NCBI RefSeq assembly: GCF_019430885.1
Contig: NZ_JAHYBZ010000003.1
Coordinates: 1-64,000 of the forward strand
DNA: 64,000 nucleotides
DNA from: Roseomonas alba
GTDB taxonomy: Bacteria > Pseudomonadota > Alphaproteobacteria > Acetobacterales > Acetobacteraceae
Direction: 5' to 3'
Shown: in pieces, positions 1-10,003 of the stretch
Layout of the letters: every line of letters begins with the position of its first letter
Numbering within the stretch: position 1 is the stretch's first letter
Program-made: the position numbers and the translations under genes
Notes under the pieces: model-generated
Database searches by the model: none
What the model saw: the letters and a program-made list of their open reading frames with translations, nothing else
Told to the model about the DNA's origin: nothing

Positions 1-2
1 AG

Positions 3-464
3 CGGCCCGCTGCCGCCGCGGTCGTCGCGGCAGCAGTCATCCCGGCAGCGGTCGCCGCCATCGCGCAGCCAGCGCCGACGCCGGCCGCCCCCCCCGCCGC
101 CGCCGCGCCCGCTGCCGCGCCGGCCCCGGCAGTCGCGCCGACCCATCAGACGTCCCCCGTGGTCGCCGCGGCCGAAGCCCCGCGCGCCGAGCCGCCTGCC
201 CCTCGCCCTGCCCCCGCCCCGCGCGTCGCGGCCGCCACGCCGCGTCCCGCGCAGCCAGCGGCACCGGCCGTGCAGCCTGCGCTGCATGTCCAGCGCCGCC
301 CGCCGGCCCCGCCGCGGGCGCAGACCGTGGCGGCCAATATCCCGGCCCCGGCGGTCACCTCGTCGCTCGGCATGTCGTCCCTGGGCGGCGCCGCGACCCT
401 CGCGCCGCCGGTGCCGATCGCCCGTGCGGCGGCGGCCTCGCTGCCGCCCGGCATGACGCGCTGA
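3..464 (+). CDS. Pro/Ala-rich C-terminal tail of a gene cut by the window edge (FtsL position)
   Basis: Only the 3' end is present: an open frame from the left edge to a TGA at 462-464, about 153 residues. The residues are almost all Ala, Pro, Val and Arg, with no recognisable domain, so nothing about function can be read from them. In division/cell-wall clusters the gene just before ftsI is usually ftsL, a small single-pass protein that joins FtsB and FtsQ. Some alphaproteobacterial FtsL proteins carry long Pro/Ala tails, so FtsL is my guess from position alone. The gap to ftsI is 15 bases. The coding frame is supported by continuity and codon use rather than by homology. Confidence 0.55.
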   Translation, partial: RPAAAAVVAAAVIPAAVAAIAQPAPTPAAPPAAAAPAAAPAPAVAPTHQTSPVVAAAEAPRAEPPAPRPAPAPRVAAATPRPAQPAAPAVQPALHVQRRPPAPPRAQTVAANIPAPAVTSSLGMSSLGGAATLAPPVPIARAAAASLPPGMTR

Positions 465-479
465 GGCGGCGCGCCGCCG

Positions 480-2420
480 ATGAACCACATCCCCCAGCCC
501 GAGAGCTTCCGCCCGCCCGAGCCGGATTCCATGCCGGCCGGCAGCTATGGCCTGCACCGGCCGGTCGCGCCCACCCAGCCTGAGGCCGCGCCGCGCGCCC
601 TGGTGCGCGTGACGCAGCCGGATCTGATGCGGCGAGCGATCCTCGAACGCACGCGCGGGCGGCTGGTCATCGCGGCACTTGGCTTCTCGGCGCTGTTCGG
701 CGCGGTGGCACTCAAGCTCGCCTTCGCCACGGTGCTGAACCCGGCGGATGCGCGGCGGGCCGCCGCCCTGTCGCGCCCGCCCGCCCCGCCGGCCGAGGCC
801 CCCGTCGCCCGCGCCACCATCACCGACCGCAACGGGGAGATCATGGCGGTCTCCCTGCCGCTGACGGCGCTCTACGCCAATCCGCAGCAGATCGAGAATG
901 CGGCCGAGGCCGCTGACCGGCTGCGCACGGTGCTGCCGAACCTCGACCGCGAACGGCTGATCCAGCGCATGTCGGGCGAACGGCAATTCGCCTACATCGC
1001 GCGCGCCCTGACGCCGCGGGAAATGGCGCAGGTCAACGCCCTCGGCATCCCCGGCCTGCACTTCGAGGAAGCCGAGCGCCGCTATTTCCCGCAAGGGCGC
1101 ACCGGCGCCCACATCATCGGCGGCGTCGATGTCGATGGGCACGGCATCGCCGGCGTCGAGCGCCATTTCGACGGCCGCCTGCGCGACGATCCCTCGACGC
1201 CGCTGCGGCTGTCGCTCGACATCCGCGTGCAGCTCGCGCTGCGCGACGCCGTGCAGCGCGCCATCACCGAATACAATGGCATCGGTGGCGCCGGCGTGGT
1301 GATGGACGCCAATACGGCCGAAGTGCTGTCCATGGTGAGCCTGCCCGACTACGACGCCAACGATGTCGGCGCGGCGACCACCGACCAGCGCTTCAACCGC
1401 GTGACCGTCGGCGTCTATGAGCCAGGGTCGACCTTCAAGCTGCTCACCGCGTCGATGGCGCTGGAGAACGGGCTGCAGCCCTGGCAGGGCTACGATGCCT
1501 CCCGCCCGATCGTCGTCGGCCGGCATGCGATCCATGACTATCGCGGCAAGGGGCGCTGGCTCGCCCTGCCGGAGATCCTCGCCTATTCCTCCAATCTCGG
1601 CGCGGCGCACATGGCCGCCGCGGTGGGGGTCAACCGGCACCGCGAGTTCCTGCGCTCGATGGGCCTCACCTCCCGCCTGCGCATCGAGATCCCGGAGACG
1701 GCCCTGCCGCTCGTGCCGCCGCAGCGGAGCTGGCGCGAGCTCAACACCATGACCATCGGCTTCGGCCACGGCATCTCGGTTACGCCGCTGCATGTGGCGA
1801 CCGCGGTCACCGCCATCGTCAATGGCGGCACCCTGCGCCAGCCCACCATCCTCGCCCAGCCGCCCGGCGCCCAGCGCGACGGCACGCGCGTGATCAGCGA
1901 GCGCACCTCTGAGCTGATGCGCCGGCTGATGCGCCTCGTGGTCACTGACGGGTCGGGCCGCGGCGCGGACGTGCCGGGCTACTTCGTCGGCGGCAAGACC
2001 GGCACGGCGCAGAAGACCGGTCCGCGCGGCGGCTACCTCGAGAACAAGCGCATCGCCGCCTTCGTCGGCGCCTTCCCGATCTACGCCCCGCGCTACGTCG
2101 TCTATGTCATGGTCGACGAGCCAAAGCCCAATGCGCGCAGCCACGGCTTCGCGACGGCAGGCTGGGTGGCGGCGCCGGCCGCCGGTATGGTCATCTCCCG
2201 CATCGCGCCGATCCTCGGCATGTTGCCCGAGCAGGCGACGCCCGAGATCACGCGCTCCACCGCCATGCCCATGAACGGCCGCGGCATCCCGGGCTATGTG
2301 CCGTTGCAGACCACGCCCGCGGCGAGCCAGGACCGCCCGGCCGCCCGCCCGGCCCGCCCCGCCTCCACCACCACCGTGCCTCGCCCGCCGCAGCGGGAGG
2401 CACGCCTTGAAACTCGGTGA
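480..2420 (+). CDS. ftsI: Peptidoglycan D,D-transpeptidase FtsI (PBP3)
   Basis: Septal transpeptidase that cross-links stem peptides in the periplasm as part of the FtsW-FtsI synthase. The protein has 646 residues. A basic, Pro-rich cytoplasmic N-terminus is followed by one membrane segment at about 61-82, a pedestal domain beginning near ITDRNGEIMA, and the transpeptidase domain. The three penicillin-binding motifs are visible: S-T-F-K with catalytic Ser317 and Lys320, S-S-N at 370-372, and K-T-G at 506-508. The tail after about residue 610 is Pro/Ala-rich and overlaps the murE start by 14 bases. The ATG lies 15 bases after the previous stop. Length and motif order are normal for class B PBPs. 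Confidence 0.96.
   Translation: MNHIPQPESFRPPEPDSMPAGSYGLHRPVAPTQPEAAPRALVRVTQPDLMRRAILERTRGRLVIAALGFSALFGAVALKLAFATVLNPADARRAAALSRPPAPPAEAPVARATITDRNGEIMAVSLPLTALYANPQQIENAAEAADRLRTVLPNLDRERLIQRMSGERQFAYIARALTPREMAQVNALGIPGLHFEEAERRYFPQGRTGAHIIGGVDVDGHGIAGVERHFDGRLRDDPSTPLRLSLDIRVQLALRDAVQRAITEYNGIGGAGVVMDANTAEVLSMVSLPDYDANDVGAATTDQRFNRVTVGVYEPGSTFKLLTASMALENGLQPWQGYDASRPIVVGRHAIHDYRGKGRWLALPEILAYSSNLGAAHMAAAVGVNRHREFLRSMGLTSRLRIEIPETALPLVPPQRSWRELNTMTIGFGHGISVTPLHVATAVTAIVNGGTLRQPTILAQPPGAQRDGTRVISERTSELMRRLMRLVVTDGSGRGADVPGYFVGGKTGTAQKTGPRGGYLENKRIAAFVGAFPIYAPRYVVYVMVDEPKPNARSHGFATAGWVAAPAAGMVISRIAPILGMLPEQATPEITRSTAMPMNGRGIPGYVPLQTTPAASQDRPAARPARPASTTTVPRPPQREARLETR
2395..2400 (+). promoter_or_regulatory. 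Ribosome binding site that sets the murE TTG start
   Basis: GGGAGG sits six bases before a TTG at 2407 and lies inside the last codons of ftsI. The TTG gives an N-terminus reading (M)KLGEIM, like the MKLxxL start of many MurE proteins. The later in-frame ATG at 2425 has no comparable site at proper spacing. Confidence 0.6.
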
Positions 2421-3867
2421 GATCATGCGCCGCGCCGGCCTCACCGGACTGGCCGAAGACGCCGCCATCGCAGGGCTGACCGCCGACAGCCGCGCGGTAG
2501 GTCCCGGCATGGTCTTCGCCGCCCTGCCCGGCATGCACACCGATGGCCGCGCCTTCATCGCCGACGCGGTGGAACGCGGCGCGGCGGCGGTGATCGCGCC
2601 GGACGGCACCGAATGGCCGCCCGGCGTGCCGGTGCGGCCGCTGATCACCTCGGCCGATCCGCGCCGGACCCTGGCGCTGATGGCAGCCGCCTTCCATGGT
2701 GCACAGCCGCGCACCGTCGTCGCCGTCACGGGGACCAACGGCAAGACCAGCACGGTCGATTTCCTGCGCCAGATCTGGACCGCCACGGGCACGAGGGCGG
2801 CGAGCCTCGGCACGCTCGGCCTGGTGGCGGAAGGCTTCCCGCCCGGACCGTCGCTGACGACGCCCGATCCGGTGTCGCTGCATGCGACACTCGCCGCCCT
2901 GGCGCGGGCGGGTTTCGGCGCGGCGGCGATGGAGGCGTCCTCGCACGGGCTCGACCAGCGGCGGCTCGATGGCGTGGTGCTGGCGGCGGCGGGGTTCAGC
3001 AACCTGACGCGCGATCACCTCGACTACCATGGCGACATGGCGGGGTATCGTGCCGCCAAGCTGCGCCTGTTCGACACGCTGCTGCCGGTCGGCGCCGCGG
3101 CCGCGGCCTGCACCGAGATGGACGGCGAGACCCTCGCCGCCCTGCGCGCCATCGCGGCGCGGCGGCGCCTACAGTTGCTGACCGTGGGCGAGGCCGGCGA
3201 GGCGATCCGCCTGGTCGCCGCGCAGCCTCTGCCCGACGGGCTGGCCCTGACGGTCGAGGCCTTCGGCGCGAGATGGGAGATCCACCTGCCCCTGCCCGGC
3301 CGCTTCCAGGCGGACAATGCGCTGCTCGCCGCGGCACTCGCGGTCGGCGCCGGGTTGCCGGCGGATCGCGTGCTCGCCGCCCTGCCGGGGCTGCGGGGCG
3401 TGCGCGGCCGGATGGAGCGCGCCGTGGTGCTGCCAAGCGGGGCCGCCGTCTATGTCGACTTCGCCCATACGCCGGACGCGCTGGAGCGGTTGCTCGCCGC
3501 GCTGCGGCCGCATACGGCGGGGCGGCTGCATGTGCTGTTCGGCGCCGGCGGCGACCGCGACCCGGGCAAGCGCCCGCTGATGGGCGCCGCCGCGGCGGCC
3601 GGCGCGGATATGGTCTGGGTGACGGATGACAATCCGCGCAGCGAGGATCCCGCGACCATCCGCGCCGCCGTACTGGCCGGCGCGCCGGGCGCGATCGATG
3701 CCGGCGCACGCGAGACGGCGATCGCCGCCGCCCTGTCCGACCTGCGTCCGGGCGATGTGCTTGCCGTCGCCGGCAAAGGCCATGAATCCGGGCAGGAGAT
3801 CGCCGGGATCAAGCACCCCTTCGACGATGTCGCGGTGGTCCGCCGCCTTGCGGGCGTCGCGCCGTGA
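2407..3867 (+). CDS. murE: UDP-MurNAc-L-Ala-D-Glu:meso-diaminopimelate ligase MurE
   Basis: Cytoplasmic ATP-dependent ligase that adds the third stem-peptide residue. With the TTG start the protein has 486 residues, normal for MurE. The Mur ligase P-loop (TGTNGKTST, about 108-116) is intact, as are the central EASSHGL segment and the YRAAKLRLF segment that holds the lysine carbamylated in characterised Mur ligases. The D-N-P-R motif near residue 408 is the hallmark of meso-diaminopimelate specificity in characterised MurE enzymes, so a DAP-type wall is expected. It overlaps ftsI by 14 bases, and its TGA overlaps the GTG of murF, which suggests coupled translation. Confidence 0.95.
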   Translation: MKLGEIMRRAGLTGLAEDAAIAGLTADSRAVGPGMVFAALPGMHTDGRAFIADAVERGAAAVIAPDGTEWPPGVPVRPLITSADPRRTLALMAAAFHGAQPRTVVAVTGTNGKTSTVDFLRQIWTATGTRAASLGTLGLVAEGFPPGPSLTTPDPVSLHATLAALARAGFGAAAMEASSHGLDQRRLDGVVLAAAGFSNLTRDHLDYHGDMAGYRAAKLRLFDTLLPVGAAAAACTEMDGETLAALRAIAARRRLQLLTVGEAGEAIRLVAAQPLPDGLALTVEAFGARWEIHLPLPGRFQADNALLAAALAVGAGLPADRVLAALPGLRGVRGRMERAVVLPSGAAVYVDFAHTPDALERLLAALRPHTAGRLHVLFGAGGDRDPGKRPLMGAAAAAGADMVWVTDDNPRSEDPATIRAAVLAGAPGAIDAGARETAIAAALSDLRPGDVLAVAGKGHESGQEIAGIKHPFDDVAVVRRLAGVAP

Positions 3868-5234
3868 CGGCCTTGTGGACGGCCGAAGCGCTGCGCGCTG
3901 CCACCGGCGGGACGATGACACGCGACTTCGCCGTCCAGGGCGTGTCGATCGACACGCGCAGCCTGCAGCCGGGCGACCTGTTCGTCGCCCTGCGCGATGT
4001 GCGCGACGGGCATGACTTCGTTGCCGAGGCGCTGGCCCGGGGCGCCGCCGGCGCGCTGGTGGATCGCGACCCGCCCGGTGTCGCGCCGGGTGCGCCGCTG
4101 CTGCGGGTGGCGGACACGCTGGCGGGACTGACTGCGCTGGGCGCCGCCGCCCGGACGCGCAGCGCGGCGCGCTTCATCGCGGTCACGGGGTCGGTCGGCA
4201 AGACCAGCACCAAGGAGATGCTGCGCGCAGCGCTCGCAGCCAGCGGGCCGACCCATGCCGCCACCGCGTCATACAACAATCACTGGGGCGTGCCGCTGAC
4301 GCTCGCGCGCACGCCGCGCGACGCCGCCTTCGCGGTGATCGAGATCGGCATGAACCATCCGGGCGAGATCGCGCCCCTCGCGCGCCTGGCCCGCCCGCAC
4401 GTCGCGCTGATCACCACGGTCGAGGCCGCGCATATCGGCCATATGGGCAGCCTGGAGGCGATCGCGCGGGAGAAGGGTTCGATCGCAGAAGGGCTGGAGC
4501 CGGGCGGCATCGTGATACTGCCTGCCGACACGCCCATGCTGCCGATCCTGCGCGCGGCCGCCGCCGGCGCGCGCATCCTCACCTTCGGCGAGGGCGGCGA
4601 TGCGCATGCGATCCGCGCCACCGCCGACATCGAAGGCAGCGATATCGAGGCGGATATCGCGGGGACGCGCATCGCGTTCCGCCTCGGAACGCCGGGGTTG
4701 CACATGGCGCGCAACGCCATCGCCGCGCTGGCCGCGGTGTCGGCCATCGGCGCCGATGTCGCGGCGGGGGCTGCGCGCCTCGCCGATTTCCGGGCCATGC
4801 CGGGCCGCGGCGACCGCCGCCGCATCAGCACGCCCGATGGCGGCACCGCACTGCTGCTCGACGAGGCCTATAACGGCCAGCCGCCCTCGATGCGCGCGGC
4901 ACTGGCGCTGCTGAAGCTGCTGCCGGGCCGTCGCAAGATCGCGGCGCTCGGCCAGATGGGTGAATTGGGAGATTTTGCGGAGTCGGAACATCGCGCGCTG
5001 GCGCCGCATCTGCGCGACGCGGCGGATCTCGTTTTTGCCTGCGCGCCCCTGATGCGGCATACCCTCGCCGCGCTGCCGCCCGCCATGGTGGGCGGCTGGG
5101 CGGAAACCTCCTCCGAACTCGCCCCGATCGTCCGCGCCGCGTTGCGCGACGGCGACACCATCCTCGTCAAGGGCAGCCTCGCCACCGGCATGAAGGCCGT
5201 GGTGCGCGCGCTGACCGAAAGCCCTGCCGCATGA
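3864..5234 (+). CDS. murF: UDP-MurNAc-tripeptide:D-Ala-D-Ala ligase MurF
   Basis: Adds the D-Ala-D-Ala dipeptide to complete the UDP-MurNAc-pentapeptide in the cytoplasm. The protein has 456 residues. The P-loop [11 protein letters not shown] lies at about 108-118; [10 protein letters not shown] and [10 protein letters not shown] are typical MurF core segments. [11 protein letters not shown] and the late GQMGELG segment mark the third domain. The start is GTG inside a GTGA overlap with the murE stop; no other start gives a full N-terminal domain. The stop overlaps mraY as ATGA. Confidence 0.95.
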   Translation: MTALWTAEALRAATGGTMTRDFAVQGVSIDTRSLQPGDLFVALRDVRDGHDFVAEALARGAAGALVDRDPPGVAPGAPLLRVADTLAGLTALGAAARTRSAARFIAVTGSVGKTSTKEMLRAALAASGPTHAATASYNNHWGVPLTLARTPRDAAFAVIEIGMNHPGEIAPLARLARPHVALITTVEAAHIGHMGSLEAIAREKGSIAEGLEPGGIVILPADTPMLPILRAAAAGARILTFGEGGDAHAIRATADIEGSDIEADIAGTRIAFRLGTPGLHMARNAIAALAAVSAIGADVAAGAARLADFRAMPGRGDRRRISTPDGGTALLLDEAYNGQPPSMRAALALLKLLPGRRKIAALGQMGELGDFAESEHRALAPHLRDAADLVFACAPLMRHTLAALPPAMVGGWAETSSELAPIVRAALRDGDTILVKGSLATGMKAVVRALTESPAA

Positions 5235-6319
5235 TCTACAATCTCCTCACCCCCTTCTCCGAGGATTTCTTCCTCTTCAACCTCGCGCGCTACCATACCT
5301 TCCGTGCGGGCGCGGCGTGCCTGACCGCGCTGCTGATCTGCCTGATCTTCGGCGCGCCGATCATCCGCTGGCTGCGGTCCTTCCAGCGTGGCGGGCAGCC
5401 GATCCGCGATGACGGGCCGGAACGCCACCTGATCGAGAAGAAGGGCACGCCGACCATGGGCGGCGTGATGATCCTGACCGCGCTCGTCGTCTCGACGCTG
5501 CTCTGGGCCGATCTGCGCTCGGGCTTCGTCTGGGCGGTATTGCTGGTGACGGTGGGCTATGGCGCGATCGGCTTCGCCGATGACTGGCTGAAGGTGACCA
5601 AGCGCAACACCAAGGGCGTGTCGGGGCGCGGCAAGCTCTTCGCCCAGGCGGTGATCGGCCTGGTCGCGGCGCTGTGGATCACCGCGCTGATGCCGGGGCC
5701 GCTCGCCGACCGGCTGGCCGTGCCGGTGTTCAAGGAATTGCTGATCCCCTTCGGCGTGTTCTTCCCGCTGGTCGGCATGGTCGTGATGATGGGTGCGTCC
5801 AACGCGGTGAACCTCACCGACGGGCTGGATGGCCTTGCGATCGTGCCGGTGATGATCGCGGCCGCGGTCTTCGCGCTGATCGCCTATCTCGTCGGCAACC
5901 GCGTCTTCGCCGACTACCTGCAATTGAACTACGTGCCGGGCACGGGCGAACTCGCGGTGCTGGCCTCGGCGCTGATCGGCTCGGCGCTCGGCTTCCTGTG
6001 GTTCAACGCGCCGCCGGCGGCGGTGTTCATGGGCGATACGGGATCGCTCGCGCTGGGCGGCGCGCTGGGCGGCCTCGCCGTCGCGACGAAGCACGAGATC
6101 GTGCTCGCCATCGTCGGTGGGCTCTTCGTGGTCGAGACGGTGTCCGTAATGATCCAGGTCTTCTGGTTCAAGCGCACCGGCAAACGCGTCTTCCTGATGG
6201 CGCCGCTGCACCATCATTTCGAGAAGAAGGGCTGGGCCGAGCCAACCATCGTCATCCGCTTCTGGATCATCGCCATGATCCTGGCCCTCGTCGGCCTGAG
6301 CACGCTGAAGATCCGATGA
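5231..6319 (+). CDS. mraY: Phospho-MurNAc-pentapeptide transferase MraY
   Basis: Integral membrane enzyme that transfers phospho-MurNAc-pentapeptide to undecaprenyl phosphate to make lipid I. It has 362 residues and about ten hydrophobic segments. Signature loops are all present: ADDWLK near 116 (the Asp pair), [10 protein letters not shown] near 195, [10 protein letters not shown] near 267, and [10 protein letters not shown] near 325. It is joined to both neighbours by four-base ATGA overlaps. Nothing unusual. Confidence 0.96.
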   Translation: MIYNLLTPFSEDFFLFNLARYHTFRAGAACLTALLICLIFGAPIIRWLRSFQRGGQPIRDDGPERHLIEKKGTPTMGGVMILTALVVSTLLWADLRSGFVWAVLLVTVGYGAIGFADDWLKVTKRNTKGVSGRGKLFAQAVIGLVAALWITALMPGPLADRLAVPVFKELLIPFGVFFPLVGMVVMMGASNAVNLTDGLDGLAIVPVMIAAAVFALIAYLVGNRVFADYLQLNYVPGTGELAVLASALIGSALGFLWFNAPPAAVFMGDTGSLALGGALGGLAVATKHEIVLAIVGGLFVVETVSVMIQVFWFKRTGKRVFLMAPLHHHFEKKGWAEPTIVIRFWIIAMILALVGLSTLKIR

Positions 6320-7695
6320 CTGCACCCCCGCCCCCCTTCACGCCATTCCTGGGCGCCCGCATCGCCGTCGTCGGGCTCGGCCGCGCCGGCCTGCCGGCGG
6401 CGCTGCGCCTGGCCGAATGGGGTGCGGAGGTCGAGGCGTGGGACGATGGCGAGACCGCGCGCAAGGCGGCCGAGGAAGCTGGCCTGACCGTGCGCAACCC
6501 GGCCGAAGGGAAGTTCCGCGCCGATGCGCTGCTGCTCTCCCCCGGCATTCCGCACATCCTGCCGAAGTCGCACCCCGCGGCGGCGGCAGCGCGCAAGGCG
6601 GGGGCGCCGATCCTGTGCGATGCCGAATTCCTCTATCGTGCCGTGCTGGCATCCCATGCCGGGGCACGCTTCGTGGGCGTCACCGGCACCAATGGGAAGT
6701 CCACCACCACGGCGCTGATCCACCACATCCTGACCGGCGCGGGACGCCCGGCGCAGGTTGGGGGGAATCTCGGCCCCGCGGCGCTCGGACTCAAGATGTT
6801 GGGGTCGGACGGCGTCTATACCCTCGAGATGTCGAGCTACATGTTGGAGCGAATCGCGACGCTGCGCTTCAACGTGGCTGTCATGTTGAACCTCAGCGCC
6901 GATCACCTCGACCGCCATGGTGACATGGCAGGCTATGCCGCTGCGAAGGCTCGGATCTTCGCGCGGCAGACGGCCGACGACGTTGCGGTGCTCGGCCAGG
7001 ACGACGCGATGACGGCCGCGATGGGGCGGGGGCTCAAGCCGCGGATCGTGCCGATTTCGGGCACGACGGCCCAGAAGGGCGGCATCTGGGCCGCGGGGCG
7101 CATTCTGCGCGACGAGGCGGGCGTGATCCTCGACCTGAACGACGCGCCGACCCTGCCGGGGAGCCACAATGCGCAGAACGCGGCGGCCGCGTCGGCCGCC
7201 TGCTTCGCCCTCGGCGTGGCGCGGGACCAGGTCGCGGCCGGCCTGCGCTCCTATCCCGGACTGCCGCACCGCCAGGAACGCGTCGCCGAGACGGGCGGCG
7301 TCCTGTTCGTGAACGACAGCAAGGCGACGAACGCGGACAGCACGGCCCGCGCGCTCGCCTCCTATGACCGCGTCGTGCTCATCGCCGGCGGCACGGCGAA
7401 GGAAGGCGGGATCGACTCCCTGGTGCCGCTGTTTCCGCGCATCGCCAAGGCGTTCCTGATCGGGCGCGACGCGCCGATCCTCGCGAAGACGCTCGCCGAG
7501 CATGGCGTGGCGCATGAGATCGTCGGCATGCTCGATGCCGCGACGCGCGCGGCCGCCGATGCGGCCTTCGCCGGCGCCGCGCCGGTGGTGCTGCTCTCGC
7601 CCGCCTGCGCCTCCTGGGACCAGTTCACCGGCTTCGACGCGCGCGGCGACCGCTTCCGCGACCTTGCCCGCGCCATTGCCGAGGAGCACGCCTGA
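6316..7695 (+). CDS. murD: UDP-MurNAc-L-alanine:D-glutamate ligase MurD
   Basis: Cytoplasmic ligase that adds D-glutamate. The ATG at 6316 overlaps the mraY stop and gives 459 residues. The open frame extends much further upstream inside mraY, but the homologous region begins at [13 protein letters not shown], a nucleotide-binding fold only a few residues after this ATG. The P-loop [11 protein letters not shown] lies near 121-131, and SADHLDRHG is the second Mur motif. The late [13 protein letters not shown] segment is a MurD signature. Its TGA overlaps the ftsW ATG by one base. Confidence 0.95.
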   Translation: MTAPPPPFTPFLGARIAVVGLGRAGLPAALRLAEWGAEVEAWDDGETARKAAEEAGLTVRNPAEGKFRADALLLSPGIPHILPKSHPAAAAARKAGAPILCDAEFLYRAVLASHAGARFVGVTGTNGKSTTTALIHHILTGAGRPAQVGGNLGPAALGLKMLGSDGVYTLEMSSYMLERIATLRFNVAVMLNLSADHLDRHGDMAGYAAAKARIFARQTADDVAVLGQDDAMTAAMGRGLKPRIVPISGTTAQKGGIWAAGRILRDEAGVILDLNDAPTLPGSHNAQNAAAASAACFALGVARDQVAAGLRSYPGLPHRQERVAETGGVLFVNDSKATNADSTARALASYDRVVLIAGGTAKEGGIDSLVPLFPRIAKAFLIGRDAPILAKTLAEHGVAHEIVGMLDAATRAAADAAFAGAAPVVLLSPACASWDQFTGFDARGDRFRDLARAIAEEHA

Positions 7696-8873
7696 TGGCC
7701 TTCTCCCGTGCCGACACCTCCGTCCTGGGCCGCTGGTGGTGGACGGTCGATCGCTGGACGCTGACGGCGCTGCTGGCGCTGATCGGCTTCGGCTACGTGA
7801 TGATGCTCGCCGCCTCCCCGGCGGTCGCCGAGCGCATCGGCGCCTCCTCGCGGCACATGTTCTTCATCAAGCAGGTCGCCTATCTGATGATGGCGACCGC
7901 GCTGATGGTCTCGGTCTCACTGCTGTCCCCGCGCGGCGTGCGGCGCCTCGCGCTGATGGGCTTCGCGGCGGCGCTGCTGCTGACGGCCGCGACACTGGTC
8001 ATCGGCGTCGAGATCAAGGGCGCGCGGCGCTGGCTGCCGATCCCGGCGCTGTCGCTGCAGCCCTCGGAATTCCTCAAGCCCTGCTTCGCCGTGGTCGCCG
8101 CCTGGCTGATCGCGGAAGGCAAGGCGCCGGGATCCCGCGTCTGGGGTGCCACCATCGCCATCGGGCTCTATGGCGTCATCGCCGTGATCCTCAAGGGCCA
8201 GCCCGACATCGGCATGCTGATCGTCATCTCGGCGGTGCTCTTCGCGCAGTTCTTCGTCGCCGGGCTGAACCTCTTCCTGGTCGGCGGCATGGCGGGCCTC
8301 GGCGTCGTCGCGGCTTTCGGCGCCTACATGATGTTCCCGCATGTGCAGTCGCGCGTGCAGCGCTTCCTCGATCCGACCTCGGGCGATTCCTATCAGGTCA
8401 GCGTCGCCATGGAGGCCTTCGCCAATGGTGGGCTGCTCGGCCGCGGCCCGGGCGAGGGCCGGGTGAAGAACGTGCTGCCCGATGCCCATGCCGACTTCGT
8501 CTTCGCCGTGGTGGGCGAGGAATTTGGCATGGTCATCTGCCTCGTCATCCTCGCGCTGTTTGCCTTCGTCGTCGTCCGTGGGCTCATGCGCCTGCTCGCG
8601 GAGAACGACCTTTTCGTCATGCTCGCCGGCACCGGGCTGCTGACCCAGTTCGGCCTGCAGGCCTTCGTCAACATGGCATCGACCCTGCACCTGATCCCGA
8701 CCAAGGGCATGACGCTGCCCTTCGTGTCCTATGGCGGCTCCTCGGTGCTCGCCATCGCGATCGGTATGGGCATGCTGCTCGCCCTGACGCGCCGCCGGGT
8801 CGGCGCGCGCAGCGGCGAGATCACCGAGGACAGCTCCGTCGCGCCCGATCTGGCGACGGGAGCGGTGCGGTGA
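7695..8873 (+). CDS. ftsW: Lipid II polymerase FtsW (SEDS family)
   Basis: SEDS glycosyltransferase that polymerises lipid II at the septum with FtsI. The protein has 392 residues with about ten membrane segments. The family signatures are LQPSEFLKP in the middle, DFVFAVVGEEFG in the large periplasmic loop, and the late block LIPTKGMTLPFVSYGGSS. The start is a one-base TGATG overlap with murD. An eight-base gap separates it from murG. Confidence 0.95.
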   Translation: MAFSRADTSVLGRWWWTVDRWTLTALLALIGFGYVMMLAASPAVAERIGASSRHMFFIKQVAYLMMATALMVSVSLLSPRGVRRLALMGFAAALLLTAATLVIGVEIKGARRWLPIPALSLQPSEFLKPCFAVVAAWLIAEGKAPGSRVWGATIAIGLYGVIAVILKGQPDIGMLIVISAVLFAQFFVAGLNLFLVGGMAGLGVVAAFGAYMMFPHVQSRVQRFLDPTSGDSYQVSVAMEAFANGGLLGRGPGEGRVKNVLPDAHADFVFAVVGEEFGMVICLVILALFAFVVVRGLMRLLAENDLFVMLAGTGLLTQFGLQAFVNMASTLHLIPTKGMTLPFVSYGGSSVLAIAIGMGMLLALTRRRVGARSGEITEDSSVAPDLATGAVR

Positions 8874-8881
8874 GGGGGCCG

Positions 8882-10003
8882 ATGGTGAAGCCCATCGTCA
8901 TCGCCGCCGGCGGCACCGGCGGGCACCTTTTCCCGGCCGAGGCGCTCGCCGCCGAATTGCTGCGCCGTGGCGAGCGAATCGCACTGATGACCGATGCGCG
9001 CTCCTCCGCCTATGACAGCGCCGCCTTCGCCAATGCCGAGCGCTTCGTGCTCTCCGGCGCCGGGCTGTCGGGGCGCGGCATGCGCCGAGCGGCGAAGGGC
9101 GCGATGCAGCTCTTGGCCGGTACCGTCCAGGCGCGGCGGCACCTTGGTCAGTTGAACCCCGCTGCGGTGGTGGGTTTCGGCGGCTATGCGTCCTTTCCAC
9201 CGCTCGCTGCAGCGCGGCTGATGGGCGTGTCGCGCCGACCGGCGATCATACTGCATGAGCAGAACGCGGTGCTCGGCCGGGCCAACCGGCTGATGGCGCG
9301 CGCGTCTGACCTGCTTGCCCTGTCCTTCGAAGGCACCACCAACGTCCCGTCCGGCACGCGCACCGAGGTAGTCGGCAATCCGGTGCGCCCGGCCCTCGCT
9401 GCGCTGGCGGACCAACCCTATCCGCCGATCCCCGAGGGCGGCGTGCTGCGCCTGCTCGTCACCGGCGGCAGCCAGGGCGCGCGAATCTTCGCCGATGTCG
9501 TGCCGCCCGCCGTGGCCGCGCTGCCGGAAGCCATCCGCGCCCGCCTGCTGGTCACCCAGCAATGCCGCGCCGAGGACCTCGCGCGCACCGAGACGGCCTA
9601 TCGCAAGGCAGGCGTCGTCGCGAATCTCGCGCCCTTCTTCCCCGACATCGCAGGCCGGCTCGCCACCGCGCATCTGGTGGTCGCGCGCGCCGGGGCCTCG
9701 ACGGTCGCGGAACTGGCCTGTGCCGGCCGGCCTTCCGTGCTGGTGCCGCTGCCCTCCGCCATCGACGACCACCAGAACGCCAATGCCCGCGCCCTGGCCG
9801 AGGCCGACGCCGCCTGGGTCTATCCGCAGCCGGCCTTCACCCCGGCCGCCCTCGCCGAACGCATGACCGCACTCTTCACCGTGCCCGAGCGGCTCGCTTC
9901 CGCAGCCGCCGCAGCTTCCGCCCTCGCCCGCCCGCAGGCGGCGCGGGATCTTGCCGACCAGGTGCTGGCTCTGGCCCGCCGCGCGACGATGGGGGCCGCC
10001 TGA
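8882..10003 (+). CDS. murG: Lipid II synthase MurG (GlcNAc transferase)
   Basis: Peripheral inner-membrane GT-B enzyme that adds GlcNAc to lipid I. It has 373 residues. The N-terminal [12 protein letters not shown] motif, the HEQNAVLG segment, the TGGSQGAR hinge and the [10 protein letters not shown] donor-site motif are all intact. Two starts are possible: ATG at 8882 and GTG at 8885. The GAGGGGG site at 8872-8878 is better spaced for the GTG (six bases) than for the ATG (three bases), so the true protein may lack the first residue. It overlaps murC by one base (TGATG). Confidence 0.94.
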   Translation: MVKPIVIAAGGTGGHLFPAEALAAELLRRGERIALMTDARSSAYDSAAFANAERFVLSGAGLSGRGMRRAAKGAMQLLAGTVQARRHLGQLNPAAVVGFGGYASFPPLAAARLMGVSRRPAIILHEQNAVLGRANRLMARASDLLALSFEGTTNVPSGTRTEVVGNPVRPALAALADQPYPPIPEGGVLRLLVTGGSQGARIFADVVPPAVAALPEAIRARLLVTQQCRAEDLARTETAYRKAGVVANLAPFFPDIAGRLATAHLVVARAGASTVAELACAGRPSVLVPLPSAIDDHQNANARALAEADAAWVYPQPAFTPAALAERMTALFTVPERLASAAAAASALARPQAARDLADQVLALARRATMGAA